From Metridium senile (taxonomy: Eukaryota; Cnidaria; Anthozoa; Actiniaria; Metridiidae), in contig OX459096.1 in assembly GCA_949775045.1 (NCBI GenBank), positions 43,360,879-43,424,878 of the forward strand: a DNA stretch of 64,000 bases, written 5' to 3'. The notes beneath the pieces are model-generated. The model saw only the letters and a program-made list of their open reading frames with translations, ran no database searches and was not told the origin of the DNA. Shown piece after piece: positions 9,486-40,755 of this stretch. A program made the position numbers and the translations under genes. How positions within the stretch are numbered: the stretch's first letter is position 1; each line of letters starts with the position of its first letter.

Positions 9486-9699
9486 GTTAGTTAAAAGCAG
9501 ACCTCATATCACCATTTATTCTTTAGACAATTTATAGTAATAATATATGATAATAATCATCCTTTCTGTCTGAGCCTTCAGTACAGAGGCGCTGACCTTT
9601 TAAACTATAACTTGTAACACATTGCACGTCATGTCCACGTGACTAGAAAAAATAAAACCATTGGTAAATACCAAAAAATGGATAATTACGTTACATTAC

Positions 9700-9985
9700 T
9701 CTACGTTGAATTTGGTAACGTTAGGATATGTGAAATAACAATTGTATCGCATTACGTTACGTTACGTTTTGTAACGTAACATTACAAACTAATTGGATAA
9801 CATTATGCAATGGGCTACGTTACATTACAATCGCATAACGTTACGTTACGTTTTGCTACGTAACATTACAAACGCATTGAGTTACGTTGCATTACAATTG
9901 CATTGGATAACAATGCACTATTCGTTCCATAACAATCGCATAACGTTACGTTACGTTTTGCCACGTAATATTACCAACGCACCGT
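9700..9985. repeat. ACGTT-rich tandem repeat, about 3 copies
   Basis: ACGTTACGTTACGTTTTG followed by CTACGTAACATTACAAACGC recurs near 9750, 9835 and 9940 with units of about 85-105 bases. Confidence 0.8.
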
Positions 9986-10287
9986 GAAATATTAATCAGC
10001 GATATATGTATTTTCTACTTTAAGGCAAAGTTTTTATTTTTCACGCAGACAACTATATTTTTCAACTGCATTTTGCTTAAAATTAATATAAAAATTAGTA
10101 TACCTAATATACCTAATAGCGGAGCTTCCAGTTTAATTTTTCTTATACCATAAATATGTACATGTGCATGCTTGTAAATAGTTAGTTGTGCACGGGCCAT
10201 GCCCAATCTAAACTGCAAATATTTCAATTAGGTAACCACAAAAGACAACTACGAAATCATAGATAAGTGGAATGAACTTTTAATTTA

Positions 10288-11560
10288 ATTTAATTTAATT
10301 TAATTTGCATGCCTATAGTGGATTCATTTGCATGCCTATAGTGGGTACCGGTTCATTTGCATGCCTATAGATGGGTTAATTTGCTTGCCTATAGTGGATT
10401 CATTTGCATGCCTATAGTGAGTTCATTTGCATTCCTATAGATGGGTTCATTTGCATGCCTATAGTGGGTTCATTTGCATGCCTATAGTGAGTTCATTTGC
10501 ATGCCTATAGTGAGTTCATTTGCATGCTTATAGTGGGTTCATTTGCATGCCTATAGATGGGTTCATTTGTATGACTATTGTGAGTTTATTTGCATGCCTA
10601 TTGTGGTTTTATTTGCATGCTTATAGTGGATTCATTTGCATGCCTATAGTGGGTTCATTTGCATGCCTATATTGAGTTCATTTGCATGCTTATAGTGATT
10701 TCATTTGCATGCCTACAGTAAGCACTTAATGACTGGTCCCGAGGGAAACAGTTAGTTTTGTTTCCCGAGAATCTCAATGTTTCCCGAGGCTCCGGCCGAG
10801 GGAAACATTGAGATTCGAGGGAAACAAAACTAACTGATTTCCCAAGGGATCAGTCATTAAGTGTTTTATTATATACCCTATTCAAACGAAGAAACATTTT
10901 CTCTCCATTTTGAATTTTTTTTATTTACGTGGATTTATTCCCCTCTCACGAGGGGAATAGATCGATTTATTTCCCTCCACGTGACGTGCTCTCGACCAAT
11001 AAGAAAACGAGTTTGAATAGGATATATAATAAATGGGTTTATTTGCATGCCTATAGTGGGTTCATTTGCATGCCTATAGTGAGTTCATTTGCATGCCTAT
11101 TGTGGGTTTATTTGCATGCTTATAGTGGATTCATTTGCATGCTTATAGTGGGTTCATTTGCATATGCCTATATTGAGTTCATTTGCATGCTTATAGTGGG
11201 TACGCTCATTTGCTTGCCTATAGTGAGTTCATTTGCATGCCTATTGTGGGTTTATTTGCATGCTTATAGTGGATTCATTTGCATGCTTATAGTGGGTTCA
11301 TTCGCATATGCCTATATTGAGTTCATTTGCATGCTTATAGTGGGTTCATTTGCATGCCTATAGTGAGTTCATTTGCATGCCTATAGATGGGTTCATTTGC
11401 ATGCCTATAGATGGGTTCATTTGTATGCCTATAGTGGGTTCATTTGCATGCCTATAGATGGGTTTTTTTGTATGCCTATAGTGGGTTCATTTGCATGCCT
11501 ATAGATGGGTTCATTTGCATGCCTATAGATGGGTTCATTTGCATGCTTATTGTGGGTTCC
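10288..11560. repeat. 23-bp minisatellite carrying the octamer ATTTGCAT
   Basis: Roughly 50 units of about 23-24 bases, core ATTTGCATGCCTATAG, alternate with GTGGGTTC, GTGAGTTC or ATGGGTTC spacers. By eye there are about 34 perfect ATTTGCAT octamers, the reverse complement of ATGCAAAT, the consensus for POU/Oct homeodomain factors. The array is interrupted by an inserted element at 10721-11032. It ends about 1.8 kb upstream of the CUL2 ATG. A regulatory role is speculation. Confidence 0.93.
10721..11032. mobile_element. composite palindromic element inserted in the minisatellite
   Basis: 10721-10866 is a near-perfect hairpin with arms of about 65 bases (AGCACTTAATGACT against AGTCATTAAGTGTT) meeting at CTCCGGCCGAG. 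10868-11032 is bounded by a second inverted pair, TTATATACCCTATTCAAAC and GTTTGAATAGGATATATAAT, with an inner pair TTTACGTGGA/TCCACGTGA. The array resumes on both sides, so this is a later insertion. Confidence 0.85.
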
Positions 11561-11698
11561 TTTGGACACCTGAGTTTACTTGTGTGTTTATACAGGTCTT
11601 TTGTTTTTTACTGATGGTATTCACATTTGATTGAGAAAATATGTTTTGTTTGAAGTGTTTCTGCCCACAGACATATAAATGTTATTTATATCATTATT

Positions 11699-11916
11699 TT
11701 TTATAATGAAAATTAAAGAAATGAAATTGCTAGGTTTGGGTTTCATGCTGAAACAATCGTCAGGTAAAACTAAATTATGCAAATACCTGAAATACATCAA
11801 TTTAAACTGCATTGAAAACAAAAGATATTCGGTTCGTAACACAATAGTTATTTAAAGGTTTCAGCATGAAACCAAAACTTAATAATATATAAATCCCTTT
11901 AATTTTCATTATAAAA
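11699..11916. mobile_element. TIR element (MITE)
   Basis: TTATAATGAAAATTAAAG with GGGTTTCATGCTGAAAC at the left is mirrored by GTTTCAGCATGAAACC with CTTTAATTTTCATTATAA at the right. It is non-coding. Confidence 0.8.
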
Positions 11917-12094
11917 TCATTATCAAAGTCATCATTGATTAGATTATTTATATTTATATATATCTTTTCATGTTCTATGTATTTTATTTATATTATAGTA
12001 ATAATTCATTAAAGGAACCACGTGGCCGGGCTATGATTGATAAGCTGCTTCCGCGAACCACTCGATCCTTCATTCCTCCGACGTAGAATCGAAC

Positions 12095-12758
12095 ATGGCT
12101 CTTGTTAAGAAAGATATCGACATCAACGGAGAAGTCTTCTCCATTGACAAAATCCCTGGTGCAAGTACTGCTTTGGTTGCACAAACCAGAGATGCGCTTC
12201 TGGGGTTCGTAAATTTGAAAGGTCTTGTCGCTGATCTTGCCGAAAACTCGGAAACTTCATCCGTGTTGCGTACAATTGCGTTGCAGGCACACCGAGCTTC
12301 AAATCAAGGTCCAGCGTGTTGGCTACAAGATTACTAAGCTTGCCGACGAATCAGCGGTGACTGTGCACATATTTAAGATCACATCAAGAGATGTTTTGCA
12401 AGAATTACTTATGGAAATCTCTTGGATGGTCTAAAGAAAATGGCCTTGGAAACTCTGGTCTAGCTGTATGAGCTGATAAGATGGTAAAAGCTTCAGAAGA
12501 ACTGCACAATGAATTCGAAGCAGCTACCAACGATGTTATATCTGCCTTGAAGACACCCAAACTGCAAAATTAAAGGCACTGAAGCTTCAAACAGATGAAA
12601 ACTCACTGCGAATCTCTCGGTGGTGAAGCCGTAAAGAAACAGATCGCCGAGACAGCGATGACAATAAATGTTGTACAAAAAAATGTGTGTGGGCAATTCT
12701 TAAAGAACTAGAGGCAGAAGATGATGATGACGATGAAGTAGAGAGCACAGAGAGCTAA
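12095..12758 (+). pseudogene. intronless frameshifted pseudogene, origin not recognised
   Basis: An ATG in good context opens a protein-like frame (MALVKKDIDINGEVFSID onwards). Near 12290 the sense passes from this frame to the next one (TELQIKVQRVGYKITKLADE). Later segments (ADKMVKASEELHNEFEAA, GGEAVKKQIAETAMTINVV) and a terminal acidic stretch of Asp/Glu ending VESTES-stop near 12758 lie in alternating frames with internal stops. The shifts are 1-2 bases, too small for introns. This fits a decayed retrocopy of a cellular mRNA. No poly-A tract or target duplications were seen, so a decayed single-exon gene is also possible. I do not recognise the parent protein. Confidence 0.6.
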
Positions 12759-12871
12759 ATAGACTAAATAGACAAAGATGTATTCATAAAGCTTATTAAA
12801 CGGTTAATATTTCACCAAAAGGCTTTATGTGTTCTCATTTAATTTTCGCGCTTCCAAATTTTCGCAACAGT

Positions 12872-12956
12872 TTATTTTCACGTCACTTAATCAATTTTCG
12901 CAATTTTTTCGAAATTCGCGAAATTTAAGTGACGCGAAAATTAAGTGGAAAAAAGG
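12872..12956. repeat. TTTTCGC-rich imperfect hairpin
   Basis: TTTTCACGTCACTTAAT near 12873 and AATTTAAGTGACGCGAAAA near 12925 are inverted copies around an AATTTTCGC core. It is probably a small foldback element remnant in the 5' flank of CUL2. Confidence 0.55.
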
Positions 12957-13323
12957 TAACAGTTTTCAACAAATGATTAAAAAATGATCATAATTTTTTG
13001 TGTTGATTAAAAAGTCCCCGCAGCACTCACCTCTCACACGCAAAAATTCTCCAACCGCTTTTCTTTACTTTTCTTATAAAATAATTCGAGCTAAAAAGAG
13101 TAAAAGAGTCCAAAAATGTTTAATTATGGGGTTCCTGTGTTAGCAAGAAAGCAAGAATTTCCCAGTAACCTTTGCGATCATATCGAAGCGAGGTTACCTA
13201 TGGAAAAAGTTTGGCGTGAATTTTTAGATTCATTTTGTATGGCATTGAAAAAATGAGGAAAAATATATGTATATGTATTTTCTTTTAAAGCTTCACTTAT
13301 TCTCTGTAATGCAACTATGATGA

Positions 13324-33560
<20,237 letters not shown>

Positions 33561-33764
33561 TATAAGACTGTTGACAGAAATTAGAAGTTAAACTGTCATT
33601 TTTAAATACAAAAATCACACTGTTATCTCTTCATCCTACATTTTCTTTGCTGTGCACTTTCTCTTGCCTTCCCTGGTTTTGTACTTGACCTGACTTTACT
33701 ACAAAAATAACTGAGTATAGCGCTATTAAATAACCGAGCGAATCATTGCATCCAATGTTACTCA

Positions 33765-34430
33765 CTGCAAAAACGACTGAGTAGTGGTTATTCTAATAAA
33801 TAAGTAAGTCGATGCATCCAGTTACTCATTGTAAAAACGACTGAGTAGTGGTTATTCTAATAAATGAGTAAGTCGATGCATCCAGTTACTCATTGTAAAA
33901 ACGACTGAGTAGTGGTTATTCTAATAAATGAGTAAGTCGATGCATCCAGTTACTCATTGTAAAAACGACTGAGTAGTGGTTATTCTAATAAATGAGTAAG
34001 TCGATGCATCCAGTTACTCATTGTAAGAACGACTGAGTAGTGGTTACTCTATAATAACTGAGTGAGTCGATGCATCCTTACTCAGTTATAATATGAGTAA
34101 CCACTACTCGGTCGTTTTTACAATGCATGAGTAAATCGATGTATCCACAGATATTGCTAAAAACGACTGAGTAGTGGCTTCTCTAATAAATGAGTAAATC
34201 GATGCATCCACAGTTACTCACTGCAAAAACGACTGGGTTGTGGTTACTCTATAATAACTGAGTAAGTCGATGCATCCAGTTACTGAGTAGTGGTTACTCT
34301 TATTATAACTGAGTAAATCGATGTATTCACAGATATTGCTAAAAACGACTGAGTAGTGGTTACTCTAATAAATGAGTAAATCGATGCATCCACAGTTACT
34401 CACTGCAAAATTGACTGAGTAGTGGTTACT
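33765..34430. repeat. 64-bp satellite just downstream of CUL2
   Basis: ACGACTGAGTAGTGGTTA recurs at 33773, 33837, 33901, 33965 and 34029 with a period of exactly 64. An inverted unit then follows (34080-34125) and further direct, more diverged units near 34163, 34225, 34345 and 34413. Units carry CTAATAAATGAGTAA and so an AATAAA hexamer at 33795, 33859, 33923, 33987, 34195 and 34367. Confidence 0.92.
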
Positions 34431-34639
34431 CAAAGAATTGAGTAAATTGGTGCAAAATTGACTCGGTTTGGGTCGGTCAGTTGTCGATGCATATCTTTGG
34501 ACATTCGGTAACCAGTGGCCTGCGTTAACGTTAGGAGACGTTTCGAGCGCTAATAAGGGTCTGTTTACGCAGGCTAGGTAACCAGTTGCTACAGCACTGT
34601 TGTAATTGATGTGTGCGGGGAAAGTCAGACTACCCACCT

Positions 34640-35894
34640 AAAAGGTCTGTCTTGAAGGGAGCTAAAATTGATGGGTTACGATAGAATTTCTTACATTCTG
34701 ATATTGTTATAAATTGTCAATTGTGTTGATATTGTATAGTATATTCTTAGTGTTATTCTAAACAACAATTATTGTTAATAAACATGTGTCGAAACAATGG
34801 TTTCATCTCAAATCTGATTACTCGGGCTACCTGTCAACCGAAACTAGGTTTAGGTTTTTGCTATCAATCAGTACAACCAAATAACAACCTTTACAAAGTG
34901 GCATTTTAATTATATTTCATGGATACAATTTTTGCGCTCCACCTCGTTATAACTCTATTTGTTTCTAGCTATGAGTTACTCAATAATTACATGGATCAAA
35001 GTTGTTCTTATTTTTAGTTTTGTACTACCTAAGTAGTTTGTAATAGCTCATCACGTGGGGAGGGAGGTTTGTCCGAACCCCTCCAGCTTACGAGCCTGAA
35101 GCTATTACACAAAAGCAATGTTTTGATAGCCACGTACCACATAAAAGTTCTAACTATACTCATGCAGTTACGGTGCTGATACTATGTACATTTTATGGGG
35201 ACAGACGTCTGTCGACATCAACAAACTAGACTTTTGTATCCATCGACACTTTGGTATGATTGGTATCCTCCAACGTTTCTTTTGCAGCTGCTGTAAAAAT
35301 GAAAAATATATAATAAAGCAATCAATTGATTTTAAAATGTATCAATCAATCCACCAATCAATGTATCACTCGATCGATCAATCAACTATCATTCAATCAA
35401 TAAATCTGCGTAAGATCCTGCTATTTACCAGTGTTATATGGAACCCTGTCACCTTCGTTTAAGGTTTAGGTATTCATCGGATAAGTATATATACCTCCCT
35501 CGGCTAGATTGGAAAACCAATGAATTGAAAATACTGTTATTGATTAAAGAATGGCCTTTTGCGTGCATGGAGATGAACAAGGTTCATATTTGGAATACTT
35601 CAGCATTATTTTGAAGGTATTTTTTGTAGCATATAAAAATATTAATATTCCGGAAACTGAATAAACATAAAAGAGAGAGAGAGCTGGAAGAAAGAAAAAA
35701 ATACATATAAATGATATACAACAACTACGAAAGAGGAAAAAAGATTCTATGAATTCGAAGCTCAAGCATCGAATCAACTTATCTAAATAATGAAGATTTC
35801 AGTCCCATCTGCGGTATCCCGACAGAAAACCGCGCTTTTCAAAAGACCAGGGAGGGAGGAGAGAGCCAACCGCAATATTATATACGGTTTACAA
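34640..35894. other. intergenic, little recognisable
   Basis: A short CAATCAAT run (35336-35402) and a GA-run (35670-35700) are the only repeats noticed. No exon can be supported. Confidence 0.5.
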
Positions 35895-36105
35895 CCTACG
35901 TGGACTACCTTGCAGGAGGTGCGGGGTTCGCGTCCTGGCCAGGCCAACACTCAGGGTCTTACAATAATTGGGGAGAATGGACTGACTTTGTAATAACACA
36001 TCTGCAAACGGTTAGACCTTCATGTCTTTTCGGATAAGGACGTAAAGCCGGAGGACCCTTCTGCCTTCACTTTAATCCTATATAAAGTGGACGTAAAATA
36101 TCTTG
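35895..36105 (+). mobile_element. SINE family A copy 2
   Basis: Shares GGAGGTGCGGGGTTCGCGTC, ACTCAGGGTCTT, AATAATTGGGGAGAA, ATCTGCAAACGGTTAGA, TTCGGATAAGGA and a final GGACGTAAA block with 162-480. The 5' part of the tRNA-like head is missing or diverged. Confidence 0.75.
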
Positions 36106-36152
36106 TTCTGCTGTTTATTATTTTATTTTATTATCTTTTCCTTCATACGAAG

Positions 36153-36525
36153 GCAGGGACAGCACAACAGCTTACGCCAATTACTGTGGGATCTGTAGTA
36201 TCTGCATGTGCTCTGACTATTGTTCCGGGAGACAATGCCCTGCTCTTTTTGAATAGCACAACAGGATCTTTTACGTTCACTTTATATAGAGGCGCTCCTT
36301 TTAGAGTTGAAAATATTCGCTGTGTGTACCATTACATGACTCTGTACCTGTAAGTGTCAATTTTACTTGGCTTTGTTAGTGAACATAAGCTTAGCTACCA
36401 AGAAGTCGTACATTTTAGGAATAGAAATCAACAAGGCTTTGTCAATTCTCTTAATTTATACATACCTATTAGGGGTCATTTGCGAAATCGACCGCTGATC
36501 ACCCCTACCAAATGAACAAAGGTAG

Positions 36526-36556
<31 letters not shown>

Positions 36557-37836
36557 ACTCCCCCCGAGCAAAATAGGACACTAAAGTCAAGAAGATAAAA
36601 AACTACTATGCGCGCAACTGTGTTGCTTGCAGTGGGTTATATATATTCTTCGAAAAAGTGTGCGTGGGCACCGGCCGACGATTGAATCTTTTAAATTGAT
36701 TAATTCCATTGACTAAATTATATTGAAGAATATTCGATTCGATTTGCATTGATCGAATTTGTGACAAAGTACTAGAATTCGCCGTTATTTACAGCAATCG
36801 GACATTTACGATCTACGTTTCGATAACCAATGGTGAACTTTAGTGTTCATATATAAGACAAAGTAGTGGTTGACCGATACAGTATTCAATGAACAACATT
36901 TTAAACTTCTTAAAAGTGCAGCCTGAGGTGAAATTAAAATGATGCAGCTGCTATATAATGATAGCTGCAATTCTAACTCAAAACTTTACTTTGTAAAAAC
37001 AAAAAGCTTTCAGAGTATGATTTGGTTTATGACAAATGACAATGACAAAAGTTTATTCCGTACCTTAGATACATATATATCATTTACAATTCTTGTTATT
37101 AGCCAGAAGATATAAAGGTACCGGCTACCTATAATAACCATTGCTGGCTAACAAAGATAGATAGCTCACAGAAATAATTTTATATATATTATGGTCAATG
37201 GGTTTAATCTATAAGCAGGTGTTTTGAAAGTGTTTTTGACAATGCAAAATATAGTTGTAATCGACGCTTGGTCTAAATCCATCCTTCGATTACATTTAGA
37301 TTGCTTTTTTCGAAATCGCAACTTGATTGTGACCAACGTGTAATATAATCTGATTGTGTTTGATAAAATTCCATTACATTCATTATTGTTAACTATAAAA
37401 TGCAATTGTATTCGATTAAATTATATTGTACGTAATGAAAATCGATTTCTGTTGTTGGATGAAATTCGTTAATAAAAAAGATTAGTGCATTCGTTTGGAT
37501 TCGATGAGTTTGGCTTCGATTTAATGCGGCCGTGATGTTCGATATTCGATTTCCTACCGATTTCCTGCATATAGTACTATTAAAGAAACTTTATATCATG
37601 AAAATACAGTAGAATTTAGAAGTAAAGCAAAAAATAACTCCCTTTTTCTAGAAAGAATCACCGACTTTGTCAACCCTATCCGTAAAAGAACTTCAGTATA
37701 CCATGAAAAGACAGTAGCATTTAGTTTTTAACGTTCAAAAGGTCTATCAGTAAAGCAAAAAATAACCCCCTTTTCTAGAAAAAAGTGTATTTTTTTTTTC
37801 AGAATCAAGTGCCAACTTTCCCGACAGTTATCCTAA
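36153..37836 (+). CDS. candidate two-exon 3' end of a small gene
   Basis: Exon 36153-36349 reads AGTAQQLTPITVG...FLNSTTGSFTFTLYRGAPF...ENIRC and ends at a strong donor CCT|GTAAGT. An acceptor with a 10-base T-run and CAG at 37802 adds 11 codons and TAA in the matching phase (end 37836), and AATAAA occurs at about 37965. The protein is not recognised. The pyrimidine tract upstream abuts the SINE. The apparent signal peptide before it is an intron read through a GTG, so any start lies elsewhere. It may be a chance frame. Confidence 0.25.
36530..36557. repeat. poly-C run
   Basis: About 28 C interrupted by one A near the end, then ACTCCCCCCG. It resembles the right terminus of the G-run element at 9182 but no left partner was found. 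Confidence 0.85.
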
Positions 37837-38733
37837 ACCGACGACCACGAAGAACCTCAAATGACCTCAGCGTGTTATATATTTCAATGAGCAAGCAGCT
37901 GCATGAAGCGAAAATATGTTTTCATACTGAAATGTCATAACATTTTGAGTTGAAAATGAATTAATAAAATTCAATACTTTAAGTTTAAAATAAAACTTGC
38001 TTCACATGTTTATTTTCTGGTTTGGTCTAATAGGAAAAACATAAATTCCATTCAAATTAGAGTAACTATTAAAAGACGATAAATATTACCATTATCGCCT
38101 ATCGCCATATTGAAATTCAGATATGGCCATGTTTTATTCCGTTGTTTATCTGAAAGTCACCCAAACGTCATTAACCTAATCAATCTTGGTCAATATTCGG
38201 TCCAATGTAGTATTAACAAGATATATTTATTTATTTTAGCTTCTATCATAAAACAGAGAAAAGCGACCTCGGAAATTGTTTGCATTTGTTTCATAAAAAC
38301 TCCGTCGTGCACTGTTAATTCATATTCACACACATAACCATGTTTTTCAAAATTAAATAAGATTTTGAATTCTGAATTACAAAGATAACATCATATCACG
38401 AATATTACAAACATGAAAGAAAAAGTAAATGTGTGTAGTTGTTGAAAGAATTAAAACTCAGTTTCGAGTCATCAACCAAAATGTACTCTATCTTCCATTT
38501 AAAATAAATTCCAATTAAAGCAATATCCTTTCTTTTCTTTGGACAAAAGTCCTAAGTGTGAAAGGTTGGAAACATTATTTTCCGGAACCGGGGCTTTTCC
38601 ACGGGAAAATTAACGAAATCGCTTTTCATTGCCACAGGGAGCAAACAGTGCTGCTTGCACAAACCGTTAATGAAAAAGACTCCTATTATCAGATACGTAC
38701 ATTCATTTATCTACTGCTGGGTCTGTAATATTG
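36558..38733. other. AT-rich intergenic/intronic sequence
   Basis: A direct repeat of about 60 bases (AAAGCAAAAAATAAC, CCCTTTTCTAGAAA, CCATGAAAAxACAGTA) occurs twice at about 37600-37780. Apart from the candidate terminal exon at 37803, nothing else can be supported. Confidence 0.5.
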
Positions 38734-38978
38734 ATCCTTTTGTGCAACTAGTGTTCATTCTGCCCGTAGTTAATATTAACTATGTTCTTCTGTCAAGTTA
38801 TATAATGTCTAATTTCAGTTTTGGAGGAATTAAATTAAACTCTTTTGTTGACAATAATTGAAGGAAATCAGTATTGAATAAAAAGAATCGCAAAAGTAAA
38901 TAATATTGCAAACCGCTGTATTTACAGTTTTATGGTAAGAAATTAGAAATATGGTATAGTGCTTTATATGGTAAGATA

Positions 38979-39121
38979 AGACTGATTCAATAAGGTCGGT
39001 CTCAGTACAGTTCTCATTCTGTCAGAATACATTTTTTTGACAAATATTCCTCCCTCTGTCAACATTTTGTTTTGACAATTCTGACAGAGGGCGAACTGGG
39101 ACCGACTTATTGAATAAGTCT
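38979..39121. mobile_element. TIR element (duplicated at 42704-42846)
   Basis: AGACTGATTCAATAAGGTCG and CGACTTATTGAATAAGTCT are inverted. Inner TCTGTCAGAAT/ATTCTGACAGA blocks extend the arms. Confidence 0.85.
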
Positions 39122-39654
39122 ATGGTAACTGAATTATCTATGATTTTTTAAACATAAACCCTTGTTTTACTTGTTCCTTTTCATTATTCATTGCATTGTG
39201 TCTTTCATTTCTTTTTTGTCAAGATGCGAAGAACGACTTTGCAAGCAACATGACGTCACACTTGCATCAGATCCAAGGATCAGACAAGCTATTTTTGAGC
39301 CCAAAATATTCGGGTTTAAATTTACTCTAATCATGGATAATAAATGCTCTAATTAAACCATCTAATTTAATCTGCTACATAAAAAAGAAAACCGCTTCAT
39401 TTCATATGCACGTTCATCTATTTATTTGTTTATTGGTCATCATTGACTGATCGATTTGTTAATTAATAAGAAACCTAGTCGGGTAAAATACCGTATAATT
39501 CTTTTAGATTATCTGATTAAGGTTGTCAAACAACGTTTGTCGTAGTTATTTTTTCATTGAGATCGCATTGTTTGAATTTACTAGCTTTTTTTTTTTTACT
39601 AGAATTTACTCCTTCCATTGATGTACGTAATAAATTATGCATTCATTTACCTAT

Positions 39655-39810
39655 ATTCGCTTTTATCACGGGCCGCCATATTGGTTGAAACAATAGGGTT
39701 TGAATCCCTTGGGTTCCCTTGCCCTCACTTTCATGCGTTTCAGAACGTTCCAAACAAAGGTTTTCGCTCTCATGGGAATAAACATGGCCGTTGTGTGATA
39801 AAGGCCCATT
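39655..39810. mobile_element. element M1, copy 2 (duplicated at 43380-43535)
   Basis: Reverse complement of 971-1127: ATTCGCTTTTATCACGGGCC at the left, TGTGTGATAAAGGCCCAT at the right. Confidence 0.85.
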
Positions 39811-39999
39811 GTGTATCAACCAGCGTTTACCATTCATTCCTTTATTCTTTTATTCATTAATTCATTCATGTATTCATTCATCCATTTATTCATTTTTCAT
39901 ACGGTCGTTCATCCATTAGTCTTTAAAATATTTGCCTTAGTTAATGATAATTAAAAAAAGGAATGAATATATAAATGTTACAGTTCTCTGTCCTGGTTT

Positions 40000-40333
40000 T
40001 TGACATTTAAACCTTTTACCATTTACCTTATTGCATTTGACACTTTGGTCCTATCCTCAAAGTCGTACAATCTCAAGTCATATGGTCTATGTTCTTTCTC
40101 AGTCGCTGCTCCTCTACTTTGGAACTCTCTACCTCCTTCAATTACTGTCATTTCAAGTGTATCTTCGTTCAAGTCTAAACTCAAAACTCATTTATTTAAA
40201 TTAGCTTTTTCATTGTAATCATATCCATTTTTGTATTTTTGTATTTTGTATTTTTATTTTAAGCGCTTAGAACAGACTTGAATAAGCGCTATATAAGCTA
40301 TAGACATTATTATTATTATTATTATTATTATTG
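40000..40333 (+). mobile_element. LINE 3' end (duplicated at 43725-44052)
   Basis: The ORF end reads CSFSVAAPLLWNSLPPSITV, then FKSKLKTHLFKLAFSL-stop (40218). The 3' UTR has a stem AAGCGCTTA/TAAGCGCT, then ATATAAGC and an ATT array that is 6 bases longer in unit 1. It has the same design as 3870-4247 but is a distinct subfamily. Confidence 0.88.
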
Positions 40334-40420
40334 AGTACATACTAAAACCCTTTGAACCATCGTTTTATCTATGAATGGAAACACAAGGCTGCATATGTCG
40401 GTGCGTAAGATATACGATTG

Positions 40421-40579
40421 CCAATAATTGAAATTTGTAACACCATAAAATATGATACTTCATTTTACTGACGTTTCGAGCATTAGCCCTTAGTCCTTCG
40501 CCCTCCGACGGAAGGGCTACATCTCGAAACGTCAGTAAAGGTAAGTGTCATTTTAAACAGTGTTATAAATTTCATTGGC
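40421..40579. mobile_element. 'GAAATTTGTAACAC' hairpin element (duplicated at 44140-44298)
   Basis: Arms of about 70 bases: CCAATAATTGAAATTTGTAA...TTACTGACGTTTCGAG against CTCGAAACGTCAGTAA...TATAAATTTCATTGGC, centred on CCCTCCGACGGAAGGGC. Part-copies occur at 18605 and possibly 54590. Confidence 0.88.
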
Positions 40580-40637
40580 TGTCCGATTTCATCAAATACT
40601 GAACTATTAGAAATCACGCATTCGGATTGGTTGAGCC

Positions 40638-40755
40638 GCGTGCTTTATGAGAGCACACAACAAGGACGTTGAACATGCATGTTTAACAATTTGTATTTTA
40701 TAAAAGAAATAGAAAACTTTCTATCTTTGTTGTGTGCAGTTATAAAGCACTTTGT
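40638..40755. repeat. inverted repeat GTGCTTTAT...ATAAAGCAC
   Basis: CGTGCTTTATGAGAGCACAC, ACAACAA and the mirrored TTGTTGTGTGCAGTTATAAA form a stem of about 25 bases; also present in unit 2. Confidence 0.7.

Larger units (their letters stand above)
7295..12094. other. repeat-rich intergenic region
   Basis: No supported exon was found between the discoidin gene and the pseudogene at 12095. The contents are itemised separately: two SINEs, local duplications, a G-run TIR element, an ACGTT-rich repeat, the octamer minisatellite with a nested element, and a MITE. 7300-7690 holds only AT-rich unique-looking sequence. Confidence 0.7.

Noticed and set aside
36087..36152. A hydrophobic, signal-peptide-like leader before the candidate exon.
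   Set aside because: Its first codon is GTG, it overlaps the SINE end, and its T-rich sequence is better explained as a polypyrimidine tract.
39162..39860. Several 60-80 codon frames repeated at +3725.
   Set aside because: Their repetition comes only from the tandem duplication; they overlap transposon sequence and lack splice or homology support.
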